Source: JBARKJ01 sp049801375 (GTDB taxonomy: Bacteria; Nitrospirota; JACRHJ01). From it: DNA of 64,000 nt. Positions 25,253 through 33,442 of this stretch are shown one piece after another. The notes beneath the pieces are model-generated. The model had not been told where the DNA came from and did not search any database. It worked only from the letters and a program-made list of their open reading frames with translations. The DNA lies in NCBI GenBank assembly GCA_049801375.1, contig JBARKJ010000025.1, forward strand, positions 27,834-91,833, in the 5' to 3' direction. Both the position numbers and the translations under genes were made by a program. Every line of letters begins with the position of its first letter. Positions within the stretch are counted from its first letter, which is position 1.

Positions 25253-25680
25253 GTCTTCTCCGTTTCAGAACCAATGCCCTCGAACGGTGCATCCGGCCAC
25301 ACGTCGCGCACCAGTTGTACCGTTAAGGCTAAGCCAATAAAAGTGACAAGCAGTCCGAGTAACTGAGCCACAAGCACGGCTCCATCCTTTTGAATCTCGT
25401 CGATGCCCCGACCCGCCTCGGCGACCTCTAGCACCTCTAAAGACCCATTTCCCTTTACCCGTACCGAAGCCAGCGAAGGAGCTTCCGGCCTCGCCAGCGC
25501 CAGGGCGCGGGAAACGAGGGCTTTGTACCCGGCGACTCCCGCGAGTGTAGACAGGGGCTTGCGCAACTGCTCACAGACGCAAACGCAAACCGCAGTCCGA
25601 GCCGTAGCCTCGGAGGGTTCCTCGCATCGCCCGTGGGCGACCAGCCAACGGGCTAAATTCTGCATCTCTAAATTCTGCAT
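25249..25680 (-). CDS. Small protein with C-terminal membrane helix, kaiC operon
   Basis: 143 residues: an Ala/Arg-rich N-terminal half and a hydrophobic helix near residues 100-122 ('VAQLLGLLVTFIGLALTV'). I do not recognise the family. The first nine codons contain a 15-bp direct duplication (MQNLEMQNL), giving two possible starts. It overlaps kaiC by four bases, which supports it as a real operon member; the N-terminal half is less certain. Confidence 0.55.
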   Translation of the reverse strand: MQNLEMQNLARWLVAHGRCEEPSEATARTAVCVCVCEQLRKPLSTLAGVAGYKALVSRALALARPEAPSLASVRVKGNGSLEVLEVAEAGRGIDEIQKDGAVLVAQLLGLLVTFIGLALTVQLVRDVWPDAPFEGIGSETEKT

Positions 25681-25744
25681 ATGGGGTCGTCCATTTAATT
25701 AAGATTATAACATAGCTATTGATAATTTCCAGTAGGATGAGGCA

Positions 25745-25786
25745 TCATAATCATAATCATAATCATAATCATAATCATAATCATAA
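25745..25786. repeat. Hexanucleotide tandem repeat (TCATAA)7
   Basis: Seven perfect copies of TCATAA in tandem (42 bp). It lies 65-106 bp upstream of the kaiC operon's first start codon and just outside the last prophage gene. The rest of 25681-25871 holds no gene. Confidence 0.97.
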
Positions 25787-25871
25787 CAAAAGCCCGCAAT
25801 AATACACAGTTCATACGGCCTTTTTCAATTTCAAATCTGCTGGATGAAGAAATCAAAATAAAAGGGACCGA

Positions 25872-27347
25872 TCACGAGAACTCCCACACGATTATTATCC
25901 CCTGGGTGCCACTGCCGCCGGTGTAGGCCGAGCCGGTTGACATTGCCCCTGCTCCGCCAGCGCCGTAGCCTTTGGCGCTGCCGCCTGCGGCCTGTCCAAC
26001 GAGACCGTTTCCGCCGCTTCCGAATACCGTTCCCGCGCCCGCTCCGCTGACCGCGAGTGTCCCGGATATCCGCTGCGCCCATTCCCCTTGAGAGCCGCCT
26101 CCGTTCACGTCCCCGTTGGTGGAGACCGCCGCCCCTGCGCCTCCGGAGACCAAAGCGGCAGACGTCCCGTACTGCTCGCCGGGAGCGCCGCCGCCTCCGT
26201 TCGCCGTGTAGGTCACACTATTGTAGGTGAACGTCGTGGCTCCGCCGGAACTCCCTACGCCGCCGGTATTGGCTCCGCCAGCGCCGCCCGCGCCTATCGC
26301 GTACGTGGCCGTACCAGAGAATCCCGTTATCATCTTTCGCAGGTATCCGCCGGAGCCTCCGCCGCCGCCCGCCGCGGCGCTCGATGTCGCGCCTGATACG
26401 CCGCCTCCTCCACCCCCACCTCCGACCATTTCGATGATAATGATTTGCGTCCCCGTAGTAGGCGTGTAAGTCGTCCCGGAGGTAAGATACTGGACGTTTA
26501 AGAGGCTGCCGGAACCCGCACCCGGAGTCGAGTAGTTGCCGGTCCCGTCGAGATATTCGGTGGCTACGTTCGGAGCCTTGGGCACGAACCCATGCGCGCT
26601 TATAGAGACATTGTTGGTAGTAACGTCCGTCTGAGCAAGGTCGGCCATATTTACGGTTACGTTGGAGGAGAGCGCATGACCGGCGACAGTCGTGGAAGGC
26701 GAAACGAAATCTGTCCCTGCCACCGCGCTCGTCGTGCCGCCTGATCCGTTTCCCTTTAGGATAGAGGTCCCGGAAGTTGCCGGGTCGTAATCCGTGCCCG
26801 CTACCGCCGCGCTTACAGAGCCGCTTCCTACGCCCTTGAGGATGCCCGTTACGGTTATCGCCGCCTGATAGTCCGAGCCTACAACCGCGCTTGAGAAACC
26901 TCCCGAACCGTTACCCTTTAAAATCGACGAACCGGAAGTTGCCGGGGCATAGTCCGTGCCAGATGTGGCCGTTGACAGCGTTCCGTTCGACGCGGCTTTT
27001 ATCAGCCCGGCGCTCCTCGGAATCCCTTGAAGGCCTGTGTAGTTCCTGAGCGGCAGGTTATGGAGATTTCCATATGTCAGGTCGAGCATCGTCCAGGGCA
27101 AGTTCCCGGTCACGTTCGCGCCGCCTGTCAGGTTTATCTTTGCGTAGTGGCCGTTAATCCCGGTATTGCCGTCGAAGACGATGTTGTTAAGCGGGTTCAG
27201 CCACGCGGCCGGGATAACTCCCGCGTGAGGCGTAAAGTATGTCTTTGTCGCTTCCACGTTGCGCGCCGAGAAAATAAAAGCAAAGATGCCGCCCATGACG
27301 AGTCCTGCCGATACAACCGTCATAAACTTTCCAAAGACTCTTTTCAT
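25872..27347 (-). CDS. Tail fibre / glycine-rich adhesin with N-terminal hydrophobic segment
   Basis: 491 residues. The middle holds collagen-like tandem repeats around 'ATSGTSILKGNGSGG' and 'AVAGTDY', and the last ~170 residues are a glycine-rich tip ending 'GTQGIIIVWEFS', typical of receptor-binding tips of phage fibres. Unusually, residues 1-33 ('MKRVFGKFM...') form a basic-hydrophobic signal-like segment, which virion fibres normally lack. AGGAGGAGG precedes the ATG. It is the last gene of the late operon. Confidence 0.8.
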   Translation of the reverse strand: MKRVFGKFMTVVSAGLVMGGIFAFIFSARNVEATKTYFTPHAGVIPAAWLNPLNNIVFDGNTGINGHYAKINLTGGANVTGNLPWTMLDLTYGNLHNLPLRNYTGLQGIPRSAGLIKAASNGTLSTATSGTDYAPATSGSSILKGNGSGGFSSAVVGSDYQAAITVTGILKGVGSGSVSAAVAGTDYDPATSGTSILKGNGSGGTTSAVAGTDFVSPSTTVAGHALSSNVTVNMADLAQTDVTTNNVSISAHGFVPKAPNVATEYLDGTGNYSTPGAGSGSLLNVQYLTSGTTYTPTTGTQIIIIEMVGGGGGGGGVSGATSSAAAGGGGGSGGYLRKMITGFSGTATYAIGAGGAGGANTGGVGSSGGATTFTYNSVTYTANGGGGAPGEQYGTSAALVSGGAGAAVSTNGDVNGGGSQGEWAQRISGTLAVSGAGAGTVFGSGGNGLVGQAAGGSAKGYGAGGAGAMSTGSAYTGGSGTQGIIIVWEFS

Positions 27348-27364
27348 AATCCTCCTCCTTGTTG

Positions 27365-29914
27365 CTATCCTGGTATTGCTTCGTCCGGAACCGCTTCGTC
27401 CGGCACGGCCGTCATGTAATGTCCCGGATATGTAACACCCGTAATCTCTACCCTGTGCGCGCGCTTGCCCCTCCCGGAGCCGGGGTAATATTTCACGTTC
27501 TCGGTCTCGGTCAGAAGCTGGTTGAATTTGAATGCCGGAGCATTATGATTAAGGGCAAGCGGGTCGAACCGCTCGACGGCTACCACCTGCGAAAAACCGG
27601 TCCAGTCTATGCGTATCCTTCGCGCCTTATACATCATTAGATAGAAGTCCCGCAGGTCGGACACCATTGCAGACAGGTAGACGAACTCCATCAACTCCCA
27701 CTGAGTGTTCCTGCGTATCCCGGCCCACGACACGCTTGTCGGGTCACCGCCCAGGGGGTAATTCGCAGACTGGTTGCAGATTGAGAGGCAGTTCGAGGCC
27801 GAGGGCTCGCCCTTACTCCAATCCGGGTTATACGAGAGCTTCATGTCGTTCACGATCTCGTCCTTCGTAGTGAGCGAGACCTTCACGCTCCTGAACCCCA
27901 TCATCGCCGTCCCAACGGACAGCACGCTCGCTGGAGGCGGAAGGGACCGGAAGACGGCTCTGAAAGACGTGGCTTCCATCCAAATCCTGGTCCGGCACTG
28001 AAAGGCGAGTCGGGCGACCGTTGTCTTGAAGCTGACTTGTTTGGTCAACGCGAAGGCGAAAAGATAACCGCCGGATATGGCCGCGGAGCACGCGGATGCC
28101 GCCGCCGCGAAACTCACGGAGTCGCAACTTCCCGCAGGCGCGCCGTAGTTCTCGATGAAATGATGCAGGACGTGCACGGGGTTTTGGATTAGGGCGTTCG
28201 GCGTGCCGGTATAAGTGCCGTTTGCGTCGTCTATGTTGCCCTTCACGTCCGCGGTTACCGCCTTGCCTACCAGATACTCGGATGCGCCGCCGCCCGAGAG
28301 CCCCACGCCGGTCGCGTTAGTCGTGGTCTGGCCCGCGTCCACCTCAAGGTACACCTCGCATATATAAACAGTGTTATCGCCGTTTGCGCCTGCTATTGGT
28401 ATATTGAGCGAAACGCTGGAAGGTACGGCGGTCCCGATATAGTATTTAAATAGCTGCGGAGCGCCCGACTGGGCGATCGTATTGCCATTGATAGTCGCGT
28501 TACCCTGGTAGCCGCCCCCGGCATTGGCCCAGCCGTAAAAGCAGACGTAGACACCCGAGGGAGTGCCTCCGGCCCATGCCGGAAAATTCCATTGCACATA
28601 GCCTGAGGCGGCAGCGTTGGTCTGTTGCACCTCGAAGGCGGTGCTGTTGTTACCGTCATATGAACTGCCAAGTATTCCTGTCTGGGTAAATCCTCCTGAG
28701 CCTGTATTTGTCGAGGCGCTGCTCGGATACCAGTTTGAGGAACCGCCGCCAGCGCCGTGGCTGTGGCCGCCGTCGTAAAGGCTGAGAGCCGTAGCCTGCT
28801 GAATAAAAAACTGCTGCGTGAACATGAGCGTCGTCTTGCCGTTGTCGTTATAATTAATGGTGTAATAGTACGGCGGCACCTTTATACCGTCGATATACAC
28901 GTTCGGGACGCCCTGGATACGCCGCCCGGAGACGATGTATTTGATGTCCGTCCGGTACTCGATAAACTCCGCGCCGGCGTTCTGCGCGCCAAGCGGCATA
29001 ACGCCGTTGTAAGTTCGCGTTACGGCGATCGTGTTGACGGACATGTACTGTGCACCAGCTGCCCAGGCCGAGCCGCCCGTGCCGCCGAGTTGCCAGTATT
29101 GGGCGTAGTTAGCGCCTGTCACCGGTTTCGTAGCCGCGCTTGAGACATGCCCGAGGATGCAGGTGTATCTGTTGCCGTCCGAGCCTACGACGACCGAGGC
29201 CGCTCCTCGGTTGCTCGTGACCCGGAGCCATTCGCCCATGCAGATCGCCGTCCACGGCGCGGCGGGCGGCTGAAGCACGTTTGGTGCCCACGAGACATCG
29301 ATATACAATTGCGAGGCGGTGATGGGACTCATCAGCTTGCCGAGGCTGCCGCCGCGTACGCAGGGGCAGAGGAGATTGGAAATCGTGCCGTAAATTACCG
29401 GCTCCAGCTTTCCGATTGCGGCTGGTTCGGCAAACGGCCAGTTTGTCGTGTCGATGGGCGCCGCTTGCGAGAGGTAATTCTCGTATTTCTCGATCAGGCT
29501 GATGAGGTCCAGTTCTATCTTTTCGGGGTCGTAACTCGTCACTTCAAGGACTATCAGACTGTCGATGAGCAGCTTGTCCGAATCCGCCAGGCCGTCGAAC
29601 CAGTGATAGACGTCCACCTGTACGCTTAGCGGCTCATACATGGCGAAATATGCCGAGAACGGAGTCGCGCCGGTATTGCCCAGGGTGAGATTCCAGTCCG
29701 TGGTGTCGAAAGTCAGCGGGTCGGGGTTCACCTGTTTATAAATCGGCTGCCAGGACATCACCAGCGGGAGGTAAGAATTAACGCCGGTGTTCCAGGGGCC
29801 ATCCGAGACGTAGACGGGTCCGGTCGGAGACGGGAAGTTGAATACCAGCAACGTCCTCGGGCTGTTGCCCGACTTGTTCATTGCGGCCTGGAATGCGGCA
29901 GTAGGCGACTTCAT
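27365..29914 (-). CDS. Tail tip / baseplate hub protein
   Basis: 849 residues; the first ~300 resemble DUF2163-type tail hub proteins ('LEVTSYDPEKIELDLISLIEKYENYLSQAAP'), with a small Cys pair 'LLCPCVRGG'; the middle contains 'SLYDGGHSHGAGGGS', a His/Gly loop, and carbohydrate-binding-like beta-rich sequence; the tail end contains a short PDEA repeat. Its position between the tape measure gene and the fibre gene and the TAATG overlap with the 140-residue gene support a tail-tip role. Confidence 0.7.
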   Translation of the reverse strand: MKSPTAAFQAAMNKSGNSPRTLLVFNFPSPTGPVYVSDGPWNTGVNSYLPLVMSWQPIYKQVNPDPLTFDTTDWNLTLGNTGATPFSAYFAMYEPLSVQVDVYHWFDGLADSDKLLIDSLIVLEVTSYDPEKIELDLISLIEKYENYLSQAAPIDTTNWPFAEPAAIGKLEPVIYGTISNLLCPCVRGGSLGKLMSPITASQLYIDVSWAPNVLQPPAAPWTAICMGEWLRVTSNRGAASVVVGSDGNRYTCILGHVSSAATKPVTGANYAQYWQLGGTGGSAWAAGAQYMSVNTIAVTRTYNGVMPLGAQNAGAEFIEYRTDIKYIVSGRRIQGVPNVYIDGIKVPPYYYTINYNDNGKTTLMFTQQFFIQQATALSLYDGGHSHGAGGGSSNWYPSSASTNTGSGGFTQTGILGSSYDGNNSTAFEVQQTNAAASGYVQWNFPAWAGGTPSGVYVCFYGWANAGGGYQGNATINGNTIAQSGAPQLFKYYIGTAVPSSVSLNIPIAGANGDNTVYICEVYLEVDAGQTTTNATGVGLSGGGASEYLVGKAVTADVKGNIDDANGTYTGTPNALIQNPVHVLHHFIENYGAPAGSCDSVSFAAAASACSAAISGGYLFAFALTKQVSFKTTVARLAFQCRTRIWMEATSFRAVFRSLPPPASVLSVGTAMMGFRSVKVSLTTKDEIVNDMKLSYNPDWSKGEPSASNCLSICNQSANYPLGGDPTSVSWAGIRRNTQWELMEFVYLSAMVSDLRDFYLMMYKARRIRIDWTGFSQVVAVERFDPLALNHNAPAFKFNQLLTETENVKYYPGSGRGKRAHRVEITGVTYPGHYMTAVPDEAVPDEAIPG

Positions 29915-30336
29915 TACTGGTAGTGCTCCTCGACCAGCGTGAAGGTGATGTCCACGTAAAGATAATCCGGGTCGGTTGGCTTGAAATTCGCATCCTTGAA
30001 GCGGACGGTGTGCACGATGCCCGATTCGTCGGTGAAGGTGAACTGGTTAAGCTGCCTGCCTACCCCGAAGTAAAAGCCTACAAGCGACATCGTGCCAGCC
30101 GCCTGGACTTTGTTTACCCAGTCCCATCCGCCGGAGTAATCGGAAAGCGGCAGGTCCTTGAATGCGAAGGTATGTATGAGGTCGAGTCCGTAGTTTGCGA
30201 CCTGGTAGGTCCCGGCCTCGGTCAGCTCCGCGACGGAATTGTCCTGCATCTGCGGTATGACGGGACGGCTTCTGCCGCGAGTGGGAAGCCAGGAAACGAG
30301 GCTTAGCGGAGCAATGCTTGAAAAGTTTATGCCCAT
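29914..30336 (-). CDS. Small distal-tail protein
   Basis: 140 residues without a family I recognise. It lies directly after the tape measure gene, where many siphophages encode their distal tail protein, and overlaps both neighbours by one base (TAATG), so co-translation is likely. Confidence 0.6.
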   Translation of the reverse strand: MGINFSSIAPLSLVSWLPTRGRSRPVIPQMQDNSVAELTEAGTYQVANYGLDLIHTFAFKDLPLSDYSGGWDWVNKVQAAGTMSLVGFYFGVGRQLNQFTFTDESGIVHTVRFKDANFKPTDPDYLYVDITFTLVEEHYQ

Positions 30337-32726
30337 CAGCCCCTCGCGTATCTCGCAAGCTCGGGGATAACCACCTCGCGCACGAAGCGCGTCTGGTCCG
30401 TCTGCGCGGTCAGCTCGCCCGGCGCCGCATGGAAGTGCATTTCACCAACCGAGAGGCCGCCTTTTCCGCCACGGTTCTCCTCAGCCGTCATAACCCTCTC
30501 ACCCCGGTGCAGGATGGCCCTGTATCCGTCGAATGGGACGTAATCCAGGCCGCCTGCATGGGAGCCGTCCAAGCCAAAAAACTGCGTCATCGACGCCTGA
30601 TAAGCGGAGAGGTCCCCTCCCCAATCAGCCGCCGTGCCGAACATATCGGAGGCGGGACTGCCTGCGGCTGCGAATGAGAACCCGTTCCCCTGCGTCATAG
30701 AGGCCGCGGCCTGTGCCGCCTGCTGAATCTTGCCGATGATGTTGTCGAGCTTTCCCGACATCGTGTCCCAAAGGCCGTTTATTTCGTCCACGTCGGATTT
30801 CACATTGACGAGCGGTTCGAGCAGATTATTTATCTTGTCGGGCATGCCGTCCACGTACTGCGAGATTGACTGCCATGCGGAGGCCATGGCCTTGGTAATG
30901 TCTTTTAGATTGCCCGCTGCGGCGGTCTGATTCGTTACGGAGGCGACCCCCGTCGCAGCCCCGCCGCCGAAATCCGAGACCGGCGGCGTGAAATCCAGGT
31001 TATCGGAGCCGGAACTCCAATCGCCAAAGCCGCTGTAAGCGCCGAAGGGCGCGTTGGGGTCCTGCCCGCCCCCGCCTTTGCCGCCGGCTTTGCCTCCGTG
31101 GGAGGCCGACGTATGTTGCAGATAAGCCTTGTTCTGCTGGGCCGTCAACACACCCTCGCCCTGGTGCAGGATAGCCTTGTAGCCGTCGTAGGGGACATAC
31201 GGGAGGCCCAGGGCATGGCTTGGAAGGTTATCTTCGGCAAATGCGTCGTTGGCTCCGAACGCCTTTCCGACGACGTTAAATCCGCGCTGCACCCACTCGT
31301 CTATCGTCTTGCCCGCGATCGTGAGTTGCCCCAGGAAGCGCCCAATGTCCCAACCGGCCAACGCCGCGCCGGTAAGACCGGCGGCTGCGCCAAGCGCCTG
31401 GGTGGTAGTAAGCGCAGTCGATAAATCCTGGGTCAAGATATTCAGCACGGCGGACTTTTTAAACGCCTCCATTGCGGTCGTGGCCAGTGTTACCGCGCCT
31501 GCGACGCCGCCTTCTCCCATGCCCCAAATCTTTGCCAAATCTCCGACGATGCCGATAAATTTCAAAACGCCGCCGCCTATGACGGTAAGGCCGACCACGG
31601 ACAGGATACCGGTCGTAAGAAGCTTGTTGTTGGCGATAACGTCGAGGCCCTTCGTAAATTCCATGAAAACCGGCTCGAATATTTTGCCCAGGTCGATCAT
31701 GTCCCTGGAAAAGGAATCCTTGAGCCGCTTCTCAGAGGCTTCGCCGGTCTGCTCCCAGTTTTGAAACGCCCGCTCAGAGGCCCCGGTATTGTTCTCAAGC
31801 ACTTTCAGGTTGTTGGCCACGGTCTTGCCGCCATCCGACATCATCGCAAGAAAGCCCAGTATCGCCTCGCGCCGCTGTATCAGCTTACCGAGCGCGGTCG
31901 TATTGCCGTCCGTCGCATCCTGTATCATCTTCAGGACGCCCATAAAGCCTCTGTCCGCGATAGCAGCGCCCCCCGAGGCGTAACCGTGCTCGCTCAATAA
32001 GTCATTCATCTGTTTGGTAGGCTTAATCAAAGCGTTGAGGACGGCCTTGTATTCGTCGGCGGCTATCGACGTGTCACCAGCGAGTTGCGATATCCGGGCA
32101 AGCGACGCGCCCATTTCGTTTTGATTCACGTTCAAGACATGGGATATGGAGGCCACGTCACCTATTACCGGAACAAGCTCGGACACCCTGGTTTGGCCGA
32201 GACGCTCGATGCCGTAAAGCAGGTCGGCGGCATCGGAAGTATTTTTTATCTGGCCTTCGTAACCGGCCATCACTTTGGTGAGCGCCAAAATAGACTGCGC
32301 CTGCTCCACATGGGAAGCCTCGCCCATTTTGGACGCCGTTGTCAGAACGTCCATCGCCCTCGCGGAATCGGTCACGCCCGCGCTTATCACCTGGTAATAT
32401 CCGCGCATCAGTTCGGTGGGGCTTCCGAGCGACGAACCGAGCGACATAATCTTTTTGTTTATACTGTCGAGCGAGTCGTCCGTAACCTTCGCCATGTCTG
32501 TCAACGCAGACTGGTATTGGTTAAAATCGGAAATGGATTTCCCGAAAAGCGCCGCCCCGCCGAGCGCGGCCCATTTGCCGCCCAAGGTATCAAAGGATTG
32601 AGAAATCTTGCCGAAGGTTGACTCGGACGTTTGGCCGAGCTTCTTTATCTGGCCCTCGAAGCTCTCGATGGAGGCCGCGCCGGTAGCGCCGTCCACTTTG
32701 ATTTTCAGAACGATGTCCTGGGCCAT
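30336..32726 (-). CDS. Tape measure protein
   Basis: 796 residues: N-terminal TP901-type region ('GKISQSFDTLGGKWAALG', 'YYQVISAGVTDSARAMDVL'), hydrophobic segments near 375-460, and a Gly/Ala-rich C-terminal half. The motif 'YVP[YF]DGY[KR]AILH[QR]GE' occurs twice (near residues 510 and 735), a repeat typical of tape measures. At ~0.15 nm per residue the tail would be roughly 120 nm (inference). It starts immediately after the tail-chaperone T reading frame. Confidence 0.92.
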   Translation of the reverse strand: MAQDIVLKIKVDGATGAASIESFEGQIKKLGQTSESTFGKISQSFDTLGGKWAALGGAALFGKSISDFNQYQSALTDMAKVTDDSLDSINKKIMSLGSSLGSPTELMRGYYQVISAGVTDSARAMDVLTTASKMGEASHVEQAQSILALTKVMAGYEGQIKNTSDAADLLYGIERLGQTRVSELVPVIGDVASISHVLNVNQNEMGASLARISQLAGDTSIAADEYKAVLNALIKPTKQMNDLLSEHGYASGGAAIADRGFMGVLKMIQDATDGNTTALGKLIQRREAILGFLAMMSDGGKTVANNLKVLENNTGASERAFQNWEQTGEASEKRLKDSFSRDMIDLGKIFEPVFMEFTKGLDVIANNKLLTTGILSVVGLTVIGGGVLKFIGIVGDLAKIWGMGEGGVAGAVTLATTAMEAFKKSAVLNILTQDLSTALTTTQALGAAAGLTGAALAGWDIGRFLGQLTIAGKTIDEWVQRGFNVVGKAFGANDAFAEDNLPSHALGLPYVPYDGYKAILHQGEGVLTAQQNKAYLQHTSASHGGKAGGKGGGGQDPNAPFGAYSGFGDWSSGSDNLDFTPPVSDFGGGAATGVASVTNQTAAAGNLKDITKAMASAWQSISQYVDGMPDKINNLLEPLVNVKSDVDEINGLWDTMSGKLDNIIGKIQQAAQAAASMTQGNGFSFAAAGSPASDMFGTAADWGGDLSAYQASMTQFFGLDGSHAGGLDYVPFDGYRAILHRGERVMTAEENRGGKGGLSVGEMHFHAAPGELTAQTDQTRFVREVVIPELARYARG

Positions 32727-33034
32727 TATTTATTCCTTCTCTTCTCCGCGTCTTTTAGAGCTTTTTCATACATGATGTCCACCACGCGCATAGCCAAGCG
32801 GAAGGTGTCCTCGCCTATCTCCGGGAAGAACCGCTCAAGCGCCCATTCGGACAGGCCGACCGCCTGGACGCTCATCAGCGTCTCCGCCACTTCCCACGCC
32901 GCCAAGACCTCCGGGAGCGGGCGCGGGTTCTTGCAGGAATCGCAGTCCGGCTCATCGCCCAGCGTCCTATGGAGCGCCCTGCACTCGTATTCCCCTGGAA
33001 AGATGCAGTCCACCCGGCCGGGGACGAAGACCAT
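32726..33034 (-). CDS. Tail assembly chaperone, T-like frame (reached by -1 frameshift)
   Basis: 102 residues with a CxxC pair ('CDSCKNP') and helical C-terminus. Its frame is open back through the end of the preceding chaperone gene, and a canonical slippery site lies at that junction, so the main product is probably a G-T fusion as in lambda. Free initiation at ATG 33034 is possible but its ribosome-binding site is poor. Confidence 0.8.
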   Translation of the reverse strand: MVFVPGRVDCIFPGEYECRALHRTLGDEPDCDSCKNPRPLPEVLAAWEVAETLMSVQAVGLSEWALERFFPEIGEDTFRLAMRVVDIMYEKALKDAEKRRNK

Positions 33035-33051
33035 CCACCGGGCGAACCCGA

Positions 33052-33432
33052 TTAGTTTTTTTCTACATCGGCCCTTTCATCGGTATCCTTAGGCCGAAGT
33101 TTAAGAAGCTCAGCCTCGACGAAATCGTAGAACGGGTCGAACTCAAGTAACATCCTCTTGTTCTCCAGCGAGCAGGGGCATTCCTTCGGTTCCTCGCCGT
33201 CCTCTGCGTATGTCCGGATTCCCTGCCAGTCGATTATCTGCGCCTCGACGCTTTCTTCGAAAAACCTGCGCATGTTCGGAAGCGGCTTCTTACTCTTCAC
33301 GTCCACGGTCCCGGCGAGGACGGTGCGGGCTGCGCGCCGCGAAAGCGGCCTGAGAAGGACCCGCGCTTCCTGGTCATCGCGCTTCCAAATAACCCAGGTG
33401 CCGTCGCTACTTTTCTTAAGTTTGATGTCCAT
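33052..33432 (-). CDS. Tail assembly chaperone, G-like
   Basis: 126 residues, in the position of lambda gpG, between the tail-tube and tape measure genes. It ends ...VEKN-stop, and the last three codons (GAA AAA AAC) form the slippery sequence A AAA AAC. A -1 shift would fuse it to the next frame, adding the T domain. Confidence 0.85.
   Translation of the reverse strand: MDIKLKKSSDGTWVIWKRDDQEARVLLRPLSRRAARTVLAGTVDVKSKKPLPNMRRFFEESVEAQIIDWQGIRTYAEDGEEPKECPCSLENKRMLLEFDPFYDFVEAELLKLRPKDTDERADVEKN
33055..33061 (-). other. -1 programmed frameshift site A AAA AAC
   Basis: On the minus strand A AAA AAC in the G frame, directly before TAA. After a -1 slip the frame continues CTA ATC GGG into the T-like ORF without a stop. 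This is the exact architecture of the conserved siphophage tail-chaperone frameshift. Confidence 0.88.
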
Positions 33433-33442
33433 TTAACCCCTC

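Noticed and set aside
25745..25786. CRISPR array
   Set aside because: The repeat unit is six bases with no spacers; it is a microsatellite. No other CRISPR-like pattern was found.
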